A stretch of 5,500 bases of DNA, from the NCBI GenBank assembly GCA_934500855.1, contig CAKSUH010000120.1:1-5500 (forward strand). Direction: 5' to 3'. Below are positions 1 to 5,500 of the stretch, one piece after another. The translations under genes and the position numbers were made by a program. Below the pieces are notes generated by a model, which was not told the DNA's origin, made no database searches, and worked only from the letters and a program-made list of their open reading frames with translations. Numbering within the stretch: the stretch's first letter is position 1; every line of letters starts with the position of its first letter. The stretch comes from an uncultured Eubacteriales bacterium. Its GTDB lineage: Bacteria > Bacillota > Clostridia > Oscillospirales > CAG-272.

Positions 1-804
1 CTTTCCGCCGCGCGCAAGGATGTATTCGACATCGTAAAGGTTGCCGACGCCGACATCCCACAGGTGCTCCTCGGAGGGCGGGACGGTGACGGTAACGCTG
101 TTCCCCGTGATTCCCTTTGCTGTCGCGGTTCCGACCTCTTTGCCCCCGAAGGTGACGCGGACGGAAAGATCCGCTCCCGTCGGGTCGCCCGCAAGGCGGC
201 ATTCGGTTGTGACCGCGCAGGCGGCGGTGTCGGGAGTGGTGTGCAGGCTCTTGATATGGAGGTCCTCGACGGCTTCCATCCAGACGGTCTGCCAGATGCC
301 CGTGGTGCGGGTATAGAAGCAGCCGTAGGAGGCGTAGCGGTCGGACTGCTTGCCTGCGGGCTGATTATGCGACCGCACATCGTCGAACGCCGAGAGGGTT
401 ACGCGGTCATGCTCGAAGTTCAGGAAATCGGTAATGTCGAAGCTGAAGGGCGTATAGCCGCCCGCGTGCGTGCCGACCTTCTTGCCGTTGATCCAGACGG
501 TTGCAAGGTAATCGACCGCGCCGAAGTGGAGCAGGATTCGCTTTCCTTTCCATGCGGCGGGGATGTCGAGATTCCTTGCGTACCAGACACACCGCATGAA
601 GTCGGTATGCGCCACGCCCGACAGGCGGCTTTCGGGACAGAACGGGACGGTGATCTTCCCGCCGAGACGCTCCGCCGTCGGAAGTCCCCTCGCTTCTCCG
701 CTTTCCCCTGCGTCGATTTCAAACTCCCATGTGCCGTTGAGGCACTGCCAGTTCTCCCGCACCAGTTGCGGGCGGGGATATTCCCCTCTTGGTACCTGTG
801 TCAT
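1..804 (-). CDS. Glycoside hydrolase family 2 enzyme (beta-galactosidase/beta-glucuronidase-like), N-terminal 268 residues, cut by window edge
   Basis: The minus-strand frame is open from the ATG at 804-802 to the window edge, giving 268 residues without a stop. Residues about 12-180 look like the GH2 sugar-binding jelly-roll domain: an early 'LNGTWEFEID' segment, 'CVWYARNLDIP' near 72-82, then 'FGAVDYLATVWINGKKVG' at 94-111 and 'GGYTPFSFDIT' at 115-125, a run typical of this domain. From about residue 181 ('DLHIKSLHTTPD') an immunoglobulin-like second domain begins, ending near 'LWDVGVGNLYDVEYIL' at 248-263. The catalytic TIM barrel with its acid/base and nucleophile glutamates lies outside the window, so substrate cannot be assigned. 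There is no signal peptide, so the enzyme is probably cytoplasmic and acts on imported oligosaccharides. The start is supported by AGGAG at 812-816, seven bases upstream; the only nearby alternative ATG (809-807) meets a TGA two codons later. The gene lies 97 bp downstream of the helicase gene, with no obvious terminator between them. Confidence 0.88.
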   Translation of the reverse strand, partial: MTQVPRGEYPRPQLVRENWQCLNGTWEFEIDAGESGEARGLPTAERLGGKITVPFCPESRLSGVAHTDFMRCVWYARNLDIPAAWKGKRILLHFGAVDYLATVWINGKKVGTHAGGYTPFSFDITDFLNFEHDRVTLSAFDDVRSHNQPAGKQSDRYASYGCFYTRTTGIWQTVWMEAVEDLHIKSLHTTPDTAACAVTTECRLAGDPTGADLSVRVTFGGKEVGTATAKGITGNSVTVTVPPSEEHLWDVGVGNLYDVEYILARGGK

Positions 805-901
805 CTCATTTCTCCTTTTTTCTTTTCTTTCTTTTCGTTTTGCTGTTTTGTCCCTCGCCGTATGCAGTCCGTTTCCGCTTTTGCCGCCTTTTCCCGGTCC
901 C
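805..901 (-). promoter_or_regulatory. Leader of the GH2 gene with polypurine ribosome-binding tract
   Basis: This 97-bp spacer separates the helicase stop from the GH2 start. On the minus strand, positions 836-809 form an unbroken 28-base purine run containing AGGAG at 816-812, which serves as the ribosome binding site. I find no hairpin followed by a T-run after the helicase stop and no convincing -35/-10 pair. Read-through from the helicase gene is therefore possible, but a separate weak promoter cannot be excluded. Confidence 0.5.
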
Positions 902-3403
902 TTACACCTTTCGCATCTTTGCAAAGGATCCCATCAGCTTTTTGGTGCCGACCTTCTCGAAGATGACCTCGTAAAGGATGTCCGCTCCCATCTTTTTGCA
1001 GGAAAGGATTTCGCCCGCGCCGAAAACCATGTGCTCAACACGGTCCCCGGGAGCAAAAACCGCCGCCGCTTGGCGCGCGGGAGCCGCGGAAGGGCGCGGC
1101 GCCGCAGGACTTCCGAGCATGACGCGAACCGTCCCGTTCCGGCTGTTTCCGCTGTTTGCGGAAGCAACGCCCGGGCGGCTGTCCTGCTCGCGGTAGTAGG
1201 TCTTTTTCTGCGCGGCGGGAGACTTTGCGCCGAAACCGCCGTAAGTCCCCTGCGACGGCACACGCCCCCAAACGCCCGCGCGCTGCGTTTTTTCTTCCTC
1301 AATCAGCGACGGCGGGATCTCGGACACAAAGCGCGACAGCGGGTTGTAGCCCGTCCGCCCGTAAAGCAACCGCTGATCCGCGTGCAGGATGTACAGCTCT
1401 TTTTTTGCCCGCGTGATTGCGACATATGCCAGCCGCCGTTCCTCCTCCATCTCGCTCTCGCCGCCCTCAATCGTCTGCATCCCCGGGAAAATGCCGTCCT
1501 CCATCCCGGGCAGGAACACGATCGGGAATTCCAACCCCTTCGCGCTGTGAATCGTCATCATCACCACCGCGTCGGCGCTTTCGTCATAGCGGTCCACATC
1601 CGCCACAAGCGCCGTTTCCTCGAGGAATCCCGTCAGGGTCGGCGTTTCGTTTCCGTCCTCCGCCTCTTTCATGTACTCCAGAATCTGCGACTTGAATTCC
1701 TCTAAGTTCTCCAGCCGTTCCGCTTCGGCTTCGCCCGCCTCAATCAGCATCTGCCGATAGCCCGAACGGTCCAGCATCGCGTCAAACAGCACATCCAATC
1801 GCATCTCCGCCGCGTCCGCCGTCAGCCCGTTGATCAGGCGCGCGAAATCGTCCAGCATCGGCGCGGCATTTTTCAGCGCCGCGTAAGAACGCGCCCGCTC
1901 GATGACTTCAAACTGCGAGCAGTCCTGCTCCGCCGCAATCGCCGCAATCGCCTCAAGCGTTTTCGGTCCGATCTTGCGGCGCGGCTCGTTGATGATACGG
2001 AGCAGGCGCACATTGTCGTCATGGTTGTTGATCAGCTGCAGGTACGCCACCGCGTCGCGGATTTCCTTGCGGTCCGAGAAGCGTGTGCCGCCCAGCATCC
2101 GATACGGGACCGCCGCGCGCGCAAAGGCTTTTTCGATGTTCTGCGACTGCGCGTTCATGCGGTACAGCACCGCAAAATCCCGATAGCAGGCATTCCCGCT
2201 CGCCACCAGTTTCTGCACCGTATCCACGATGCGGCGGCTCTCGTCGTTCTGGTCCTCGCACCCGACCAGATGAATCATCGACCCCGCGCCCGCCGCCGTC
2301 CAGAGCGTTTTGCCCATCCGCCCGTTGTTCTTTGCAATCACCGCGTTCGCCGCGTCCAGAATGTTCTGCGTGGAGCGGTAATTCTGCTCCAGACGGATGA
2401 CCGTTGCGTCCGGGTACGCCTTGTCGAACGACAGGATGTTCTCAATCGTTGCGCCGCGGAAGCGGTAGATGCTCTGGTCGTCGTCGCCGACCACCATCAG
2501 GTTCCGCCTTCCCTCGGCAAGCATCCGCGTCAGCTCGAACTGCGCGATGTTCGTGTCCTGATACTCGTCCACGCAGACATAGCGGAACCGCTTCTGATAG
2601 TACCCGAGAATCTCGGGATGCCTGCGGAACAGGAGCACCGTTTGCATGATGATATCGTCAAAATCCAGCGCGTTGGATTCGCGCAGGATCTGCTGATAGG
2701 CGGTATAGACCCGCGCAATCTGTCCCATGCGGAAATCCGCGCCCGCCTCGGCCTCAAAGTCCTCGGGGGTCATGAGGCGGTCCTTCGCGCGGCTGACCGC
2801 GTTTGCGACCGACTTGACGGGCAGGAGCTTTTCGTCGATTCTGCACCGTTTAAGCGCCTCGGCGTATGCCTTTTTGCCGTCATCGGTGTCATAGATGGAG
2901 AACCCTGCGTGATACCCTGCGGCTTCGGCATGGCGGCGGAGAATCCGCACGCAGACCGAATGGAAGGTCCCCGTCATAATTTCCTCGCAGGCGGCAGGAT
3001 CGTCGGCGAACATCGCGTCAATGCGGCTCCGGATCTCCTTTGCCGCCTTGTTGGTAAAGGTAATCGCCAGCACGGCATAGGACGGGCAGGGATCCTCGGC
3101 AAACGCGTCCAGCATTGCGCGGAGCTGCTCTTTCGTGCAGGTTTTCGCCGCCTGCGCGAGGTAGTCGACCTGCTCGTCGGTCAGGCCGTCCGGGACGGTA
3201 TCCGAGAAATACGCGTTCCCGTAGCGGATGATAAACGCGATGCGGCGGACGAGCACGGTGGTCTTTCCGCTCCCCGCGCCCGCAAGGACAAGCAGGGGGT
3301 GATTGACGGTATAGACCGCTTCTCTCTGGCGGTCGTTGAGGTCGTTGTAAACCGCGTCAAACAGGGCGCGTTTGGCGGCAAGATAGCGTTCGGCAAGCGT
3401 CAT
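902..3403 (-). CDS. pcrA: ATP-dependent 3'-5' DNA helicase, PcrA/UvrD family (superfamily 1A)
   Basis: This 833-residue protein carries the full set of SF1A helicase motifs: Q motif 'LNDRQREAV' (22-30), Walker A 'GAGSGKT' (42-48), Ia 'AITFTNKAAKE' (113-123), Ib 'TGTFHSV' (144-150), II 'VDEYQDTN' (278-285), III 'GDDDQSIYRFRGA' (306-318), IV 'LEQNYRST' (338-345), V 'TIHSAKGLEF' (617-626) and VI 'RRLAYVAITRAKKEL' (656-670). A low-complexity linker rich in Ala, Gly, Ser and Pro (about 701-783) leads to a C-terminal Tudor-like domain ('GDRVEHMVFGAGEI' at 786-799) of the type that binds RNA polymerase in PcrA/UvrD. Known roles of the family are nucleotide excision repair, removal of stalled polymerase and clearing of recombinase filaments. 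It is longer than the usual 720-750 residues because of the linker and an insert at about 62-107. The start ATG overlaps the stop of the upstream endonuclease IV-like gene. The only SD-like sequence (AAAGGA, 3415-3420) is distant, which favours translational coupling. Against UvrD proper: the Gram-positive context and linker; the two subfamilies are hard to split. Confidence 0.96.
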   Translation of the reverse strand: MTLAERYLAAKRALFDAVYNDLNDRQREAVYTVNHPLLVLAGAGSGKTTVLVRRIAFIIRYGNAYFSDTVPDGLTDEQVDYLAQAAKTCTKEQLRAMLDAFAEDPCPSYAVLAITFTNKAAKEIRSRIDAMFADDPAACEEIMTGTFHSVCVRILRRHAEAAGYHAGFSIYDTDDGKKAYAEALKRCRIDEKLLPVKSVANAVSRAKDRLMTPEDFEAEAGADFRMGQIARVYTAYQQILRESNALDFDDIIMQTVLLFRRHPEILGYYQKRFRYVCVDEYQDTNIAQFELTRMLAEGRRNLMVVGDDDQSIYRFRGATIENILSFDKAYPDATVIRLEQNYRSTQNILDAANAVIAKNNGRMGKTLWTAAGAGSMIHLVGCEDQNDESRRIVDTVQKLVASGNACYRDFAVLYRMNAQSQNIEKAFARAAVPYRMLGGTRFSDRKEIRDAVAYLQLINNHDDNVRLLRIINEPRRKIGPKTLEAIAAIAAEQDCSQFEVIERARSYAALKNAAPMLDDFARLINGLTADAAEMRLDVLFDAMLDRSGYRQMLIEAGEAEAERLENLEEFKSQILEYMKEAEDGNETPTLTGFLEETALVADVDRYDESADAVVMMTIHSAKGLEFPIVFLPGMEDGIFPGMQTIEGGESEMEEERRLAYVAITRAKKELYILHADQRLLYGRTGYNPLSRFVSEIPPSLIEEEKTQRAGVWGRVPSQGTYGGFGAKSPAAQKKTYYREQDSRPGVASANSGNSRNGTVRVMLGSPAAPRPSAAPARQAAAVFAPGDRVEHMVFGAGEILSCKKMGADILYEVIFEKVGTKKLMGSFAKMRKV
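3400..3403 (-). other. ATGA stop/start overlap between endonuclease IV-like gene and pcrA
   Basis: On the minus strand the TGA stop of the upstream gene (3402-3400) shares two bases with the ATG of the helicase gene (3403-3401). The four-base ATGA junction is a classic sign of a single transcript with translational coupling. The helicase lacks a well-placed strong Shine-Dalgarno sequence, in line with reinitiation by ribosomes that finish the upstream gene. Confidence 0.92.
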
Positions 3404-4284
3404 TCGGTTCTCAGTTCCTTTCTTGCGGCAAGGTAGGCGTTTTTCATGAACAGTGCGTCCTCCGCCTGCGTACCTGCGGATTCACAGATGATGCGCGGGC
3501 AGACATTTTCGCGCGCGATGGCTTCGGCAAGCGGCTCGAATGCGGGACCGTAGGTTTCGTCCGCAAAGGTGAGGTGCCGTTTCTCGCCCGCCGCGGTATA
3601 CTCGATTTTGGAGAAGTGGCAATGGAGGTATTTGGCGTGTCTGTCCCCGAGTTTCTCGGCGATGGTATCGAACACACGGCGGTAGCTGTCGCAATCGGGG
3701 AAAGCCCCTCCCCGTTCGCGGGCGTTGAGGTGTCCGAAGTCGACGACGGGGGTATAGATGGGCGCAACTTTACACTGTTCGATGACCTCCTCAAGGGTGC
3801 CGAGTTGGTTGACCTTCCCCATGGTTTCGATGCCGAGTCTTGCGCAGGGGCTCTCTCCCACATCGGCGGCGACCTTTTCGAGGGTATCAACGGACAGTTT
3901 CATTGCTTCCTCGCGGGTGATTTTTGCGGCGCTCCCGCTATGGATGACGATGGTATCCGCGCCGAGCAGTTCCGCCGCCCAAAGGCTTTTGCGGATATAC
4001 TCCAGGCTTTTCAGCCGTTTTTCGGGGTCGGTTCCCGAAAGCGAGATGACATAGGGGGTATGGAGGGACATGAGGACGCCCGCCTGCTTTGCTTTCTCTC
4101 CGACTGCCCGGAGGGACGCTTCCCCTGCGCTGATTCCGTTTCCCGCTTCATATTCGAATGCGTCCAGTCCCTTTTCCGCGACCCACTCGGGGGACTGTGT
4201 TGTGGACTTCTTTCCGTCCGCGTAAAACCACTCGCCGTTCCCTCCCGGTCCGAATGTTGCGGTGGCGATGCGCTCTGTGTTCAT
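3400..4284 (-). CDS. Endonuclease IV-like TIM-barrel metalloprotein (AP endonuclease family 2)
   Basis: This 294-residue protein matches the endonuclease IV fold motif by motif: 'SLHTPYVISL' with H75, 'IVIHSGS' with H115, 'GIETMGKVNQLG' with E153, 'VVDFGHL' with D182 and H185, 'LHCHFSK' with H221, 'EKRHLTF' with H237, and 'IICESAG' with E268. These line up with eight of the nine zinc ligands of E. coli Nfo as I recall them (H69, H109, E145, D179, H182, H216, H231, E261). The ninth, D229, falls on K235. Nfo enzymes cut the backbone 5' of abasic sites in base excision repair. The overlap with a repair helicase gene supports a DNA repair role here, but related TIM barrels are sugar isomerases, so the activity is inferred. 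No signal peptide is seen, so it is cytoplasmic. The ATG at 4284-4282 has a strong AGGAGG four bases upstream (4289-4294). The gene heads a two-gene unit with pcrA. Confidence 0.85.
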   Translation of the reverse strand: MNTERIATATFGPGGNGEWFYADGKKSTTQSPEWVAEKGLDAFEYEAGNGISAGEASLRAVGEKAKQAGVLMSLHTPYVISLSGTDPEKRLKSLEYIRKSLWAAELLGADTIVIHSGSAAKITREEAMKLSVDTLEKVAADVGESPCARLGIETMGKVNQLGTLEEVIEQCKVAPIYTPVVDFGHLNARERGGAFPDCDSYRRVFDTIAEKLGDRHAKYLHCHFSKIEYTAAGEKRHLTFADETYGPAFEPLAEAIARENVCPRIICESAGTQAEDALFMKNAYLAARKELRTE

Positions 4285-4302
4285 TGTACCTCCTTTAAGA
4301 CC

Positions 4303-4319
4303 TTGGGACTCTGTCCCAA
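4303..4319. repeat. Short hairpin next to the endonuclease IV-like gene
   Basis: TTGGGAC (4303-4309) and GTCCCAA (4313-4319) form a perfect 7-bp stem with a three-base loop. On the minus strand it would lie in the 5' leader, 19 bases before the start codon and just ahead of the AGGAGG. It has no T-run, so it is not a normal terminator. It could affect translation or be part of a dispersed repeat. Confidence 0.7.
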
Positions 4320-4325
4320 ACCCTG

Positions 4326-4357
4326 CTTAGGAAACTTCTTGAAAGAAGTTTCCTAAG
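4326..4357. repeat. Long perfect inverted repeat (15-bp arms)
   Basis: Positions 4326-4340 (starting CTTAGGAAAC) and 4343-4357 (ending GTTTCCTAAG) are perfect reverse complements. Transcribed from either strand they form a stem of at least 14 bp with a tetraloop. No T-run follows on either side, so simple intrinsic termination is not supported. Together with the neighbouring hairpins it looks like a dispersed intergenic repeat of a kind I associate with clostridial gut genomes (from memory, not a search). Confidence 0.85.
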
Positions 4358-4378
4358 AACCTTCAAGAACTTTAATTA

Positions 4379-4403
4379 AGGGGAATTTTACCCCTGCTTT
4401 TTT
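4379..4403 (+). terminator. Terminator-like hairpin with T-run, plus-strand direction
   Basis: AGGGG (4379-4383) pairs with CCCCT (4391-4395) around a seven-base loop, and six T residues follow at 4398-4403 on the plus strand. The arrangement is that of a short intrinsic terminator for rightward transcription. No plus-strand gene ends nearby, so it may stop antisense transcription or be only one module of the repeat cluster. The stem is just 5 bp. Confidence 0.4.
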
Positions 4404-4457
4404 GTTGTACGGATTCTTTGTAGCCGTATACGCTCTACGAATTCCGGCTGCTCCGAG

Positions 4458-4482
4458 CCAAATCCCGTCAAGCGGGATTTGG
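4458..4482. repeat. 10-bp inverted repeat in the spacer
   Basis: CCAAATCCCG (4458-4467) and CGGGATTTGG (4473-4482) are perfect reverse complements around a five-base loop. There is no adjacent T-run in either direction. Its function is unknown; it may be a protein-binding site, a processing signal or part of a dispersed repeat. Confidence 0.7.
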
Positions 4483-4543
4483 ACAGCTGTCGCTTCTCTC
4501 CCGCTACCGGATAGAAATGGTTCAGGTTAGTGGTGACGGAACT

Positions 4544-4837
4544 CCCTCATCCGTCGCCTACGGCGCCACCTTCCCCCTTGAAGGGGAAGGCTATTGTGCA
4601 GACTTCTTCCGCTTTACTCTGAATATTGATGTCTAAAATGCCAGAAGCACTTTTTTAGAGATTGGCAGGGCTTTTGTAAGCCTTCCCCTTTGAGGGGGAA
4701 GCTATTGTGCAGACTTCTTCCGCTTTACTCTGAATATTGATGTCTAAAATGCCAGAAGCACTTTTTAGAGATTGGCAGGGCTTTTGTAGGCCTTCCCCTT
4801 TGAGGGGGAAGGTGGCGCCGTAGGCGACGGATGAGGG
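4544..4837. mobile_element. MITE-like non-coding element with long terminal inverted repeats
   Basis: The left end 4544-4578 and right end 4803-4837 are perfect 35-bp inverted repeats beginning CCCTCATCCGTCGCC and containing the GGCGCC palindrome. The match extends to 48 bp (4544-4591 against 4790-4837) with only two mismatches. The 294-bp element has no credible coding sequence, so any movement would depend on a transposase supplied elsewhere. A CTTCCCC/GGGGAAG hairpin module occurs three times (4569-4590, 4682-4701, 4791-4812). I see no target-site duplication: the flanking triplets are ACT and CGA. A 9-bp arm with one mismatch (GGTGACGGA, 4532-4540) just outside the left end also pairs with 4550-4558, so the true left boundary may lie further out. 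The alternative is a genome-wide palindromic intergenic repeat that does not transpose. Confidence 0.7.
4590..4810. repeat. Tandem duplication of an about 110-bp unit inside the MITE-like element
   Basis: Unit 1 (4590-4700, 111 bp) and unit 2 (4701-4810, 110 bp) both start GCTATTGTGCAGAC and end with a CCTTCCCCTTTGAGGG module. They differ by one T in a T-run (six against five) and one base near the unit end (A4679 against G4789). The near-identity points to a recent duplication, or to one copy inserting into or recombining with another. Confidence 0.93.
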
Positions 4838-4868
4838 CGAAAAAGCACTTCCGCTCTACCATCTTCCC

Positions 4869-5402
4869 TTACTTCCGCCCGCTCTTCACATGCCAGAAGC
4901 GCATGAAATCCTGCCAGCCGTGGCGCTTGGCGTATTTTCGAATAAAGGGGCGTTCCAACAGCCGTTTGAAGCGGAAGAACAGGTTTCTCTTATCGCGGAT
5001 GGGCGGGACGATGATCGCGGGCAGTCCCAGTCTTTGACCCGCGCAGGCATCGGTCAGGAGTTGGTCGCCGAGAACGGCGGTATTCCCCCGCTCCGCGCCC
5101 ATGTTGTTCATGGCGAGCAGGAGCGTCTTTTTCCCGGGCTTCCCGCTTTTCGGGTATGCGTCAAGGCCCAAAGTGGCATTGAAACGCCCGACCCGCTCCC
5201 CGTTGTTATTGGAAACAAGCGCAAGTTTCACGCCGTCGTCCCGCAGGCTCGCGAGCCACGCCCGCAGATCGTCATCCGGCTCCGCCTGTTCATACGGCGC
5301 CAAGGTGTTGTCAATATCGACCAACAGGTATCGGATGCCCTTCTCCCGCAAAAACTCCGGGGTGATCTCCCGATAGCTTCCAAACATATAATTCGGTACC
5401 AT
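4869..5402 (-). CDS. yqeG: YqeG-family HAD phosphatase (subfamily IIIA)
   Basis: The 177-residue product has the four HAD motifs: I 'VDIDNTL' at 28-34 with D29 as predicted nucleophile and D31 as general acid/base, II 'VSNN' at 63-66 with S64, III 'GKPGKK' at 87-92 with K88 as the likely lysine, and IV 'LGDQLLTD' at 111-118 with D113 and D118 for magnesium. The short spacing between motifs I and II and the GDQLLTD signature are typical of YqeG, whose eukaryotic relatives (Gep4 type) dephosphorylate phosphatidylglycerophosphate; the bacterial substrate is less certain. The C-terminal third is strongly basic (about residues 135-177) and could help membrane or nucleic-acid contact. The length is usual for the family. 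The frame stays open upstream to the window edge, but the ATG at 5402-5400 follows GGAGG by four bases and the homologous region begins there. In many Firmicutes yqeG sits with yqeH and aroE; here the downstream neighbour is a repeat-filled spacer. Confidence 0.93.
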   Translation of the reverse strand: MVPNYMFGSYREITPEFLREKGIRYLLVDIDNTLAPYEQAEPDDDLRAWLASLRDDGVKLALVSNNNGERVGRFNATLGLDAYPKSGKPGKKTLLLAMNNMGAERGNTAVLGDQLLTDACAGQRLGLPAIIVPPIRDKRNLFFRFKRLLERPFIRKYAKRHGWQDFMRFWHVKSGRK

Positions 5403-5500
5403 GTTTCCTCCGTAAAACAGATTATCGCGTTTTGGTTTGCAAACAGAATCCTTGCGTGAGTGCCGAGATCCCGCCTGCGGGCGCCCCTTCGGGGTTCGAC
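5403..5500 (-). promoter_or_regulatory. Leader of yqeG: ribosome binding site and possible -10 box
   Basis: GGAGG at 5411-5407 on the minus strand lies four bases ahead of the yqeG ATG and fixes the start. A GATAAT at 5426-5421 resembles a -10 element, but the hexamers 16-18 bases further upstream match a -35 box poorly, so the promoter is tentative. Two small GC hairpins lie upstream: CCCGC/GCGGG (5470-5481) and CCCC/GGGG (5484-5494). Neither is followed by a T-run on the minus strand. No coding sequence can be supported in this stretch. Confidence 0.4.

Larger units (their letters stand above)
4285..4868. other. 584-bp gene-free spacer filled with repeats
   Basis: No credible coding region lies here: frames are short and have no ribosome binding site or recognisable protein. 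Going from the endonuclease IV-like gene to yqeG it contains that gene's AGGAGG (4289-4294), three hairpins (4303-4319, 4326-4357, 4379-4395), a unique-looking 60-bp stretch, an inverted repeat (4458-4482), about 60 bp without clear structure, and a 294-bp MITE-like element (4544-4837). The last 31 bases before the yqeG stop hold a short A-run (T-run on the minus strand, 4840-4844) but no stable GC hairpin next to it. A TAAAAT on the minus strand near 4384-4389 could be a -10 box for the endonuclease IV/pcrA unit, but no -35 box matches, so I do not call a promoter. Confidence 0.8.

Noticed and set aside
64..966. Plus-strand open frame (300 codons) opposite the GH2 gene
   Set aside because: The minus-strand frame encodes a clear GH2 jelly-roll domain; the plus-strand product is unrecognisable.
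563..1705. Plus-strand open frame (380 codons) across the GH2 start and the helicase C-terminus
   Set aside because: It crosses two well-supported minus-strand genes, and its product is a low-complexity Arg/Pro-rich sequence with no family signature.
2021..3436. Long plus-strand open frame (471 codons) opposite the helicase gene
   Set aside because: It is antisense to a gene with complete helicase motifs; long open antisense frames are expected from GC-rich codon use. The translation shows no recognisable domain.
3574..4356. Plus-strand open frame (260 codons) opposite the endonuclease IV-like gene
   Set aside because: It is a shadow of the metal-ligand-bearing minus-strand gene and ends in the hairpin repeats, with no domain of its own.
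4544..4837. CRISPR array suggested by repeated units in the spacer
   Set aside because: There are only two adjacent units of about 110 bp with no short repeat-spacer pattern; the structure is a tandem duplication inside an inverted-repeat element.
4831..5037. Small plus-strand open frame starting in the right end of the MITE-like element
   Set aside because: It begins inside the terminal repeat and runs antisense to yqeG, with no recognisable product.
5484..5500. GGGGTTCGAC at the window edge resembles the T-arm of a tRNA
   Set aside because: No D-arm, anticodon arm or acceptor stem can be found upstream; the bases are explained by a small CCCC/GGGG hairpin.
5403..5500. In-frame extension of yqeG upstream of its ATG to the window edge
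   Set aside because: The extension has no ATG and a basic, unrecognisable sequence, while the chosen ATG has a well-placed GGAGG and begins the family homology.
5424..5500. Possible C-terminus of another minus-strand gene ending at the TAA at 5424-5422
   Set aside because: The open stretch is only about 25 codons with no recognisable sequence and overlaps GC hairpins; it is too short to support.

Overview
The window reads as chromosomal DNA from a fairly GC-rich member of the Clostridia, most likely an uncultured gut lineage near Oscillospiraceae/Ruminococcaceae. The grounds are strong AGGAGG-type ribosome binding sites, a YqeG-family phosphatase, a PcrA helicase with an insert I associate from memory with that group, and GC-rich hairpin repeats between genes of a style common there. 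The taxonomic call is inference. All four protein genes lie on the minus strand, so transcription runs from high to low coordinates.

From right to left: about 98 bases of leader (5403-5500) precede a complete yqeG-like HAD phosphatase gene (4869-5402). A 584-base gene-free stretch follows (4285-4868). It is almost entirely repeats: a 294-bp MITE-like element (4544-4837) with near-perfect 48-bp inverted ends and an internal tandem duplication of about 110 bp, a separate inverted repeat (4458-4482), and a row of three hairpins (4303-4395). Next is an endonuclease IV-like TIM-barrel gene (3400-4284), whose stop overlaps the start of a PcrA/UvrD-type DNA helicase gene (902-3403) in a TCAT/ATGA junction. 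After a 97-bp gap with a pure polypurine ribosome-binding region comes the 5' part of a glycoside hydrolase family 2 gene (1-804), cut by the window edge.

The clearest functional link is the coupled pair: an AP-endonuclease-fold protein translated just ahead of a repair helicase, which points to DNA repair. The GH2 enzyme (sugar breakdown) and YqeG (phosphatase) look like neighbours rather than partners. I see no defence system, CRISPR array, RNA gene, transposase or biosynthetic cluster. The parts that deserve a second look are the repeat-filled spacer, the altered metal-ligand position in the endonuclease IV-like protein, and the helicase insert.
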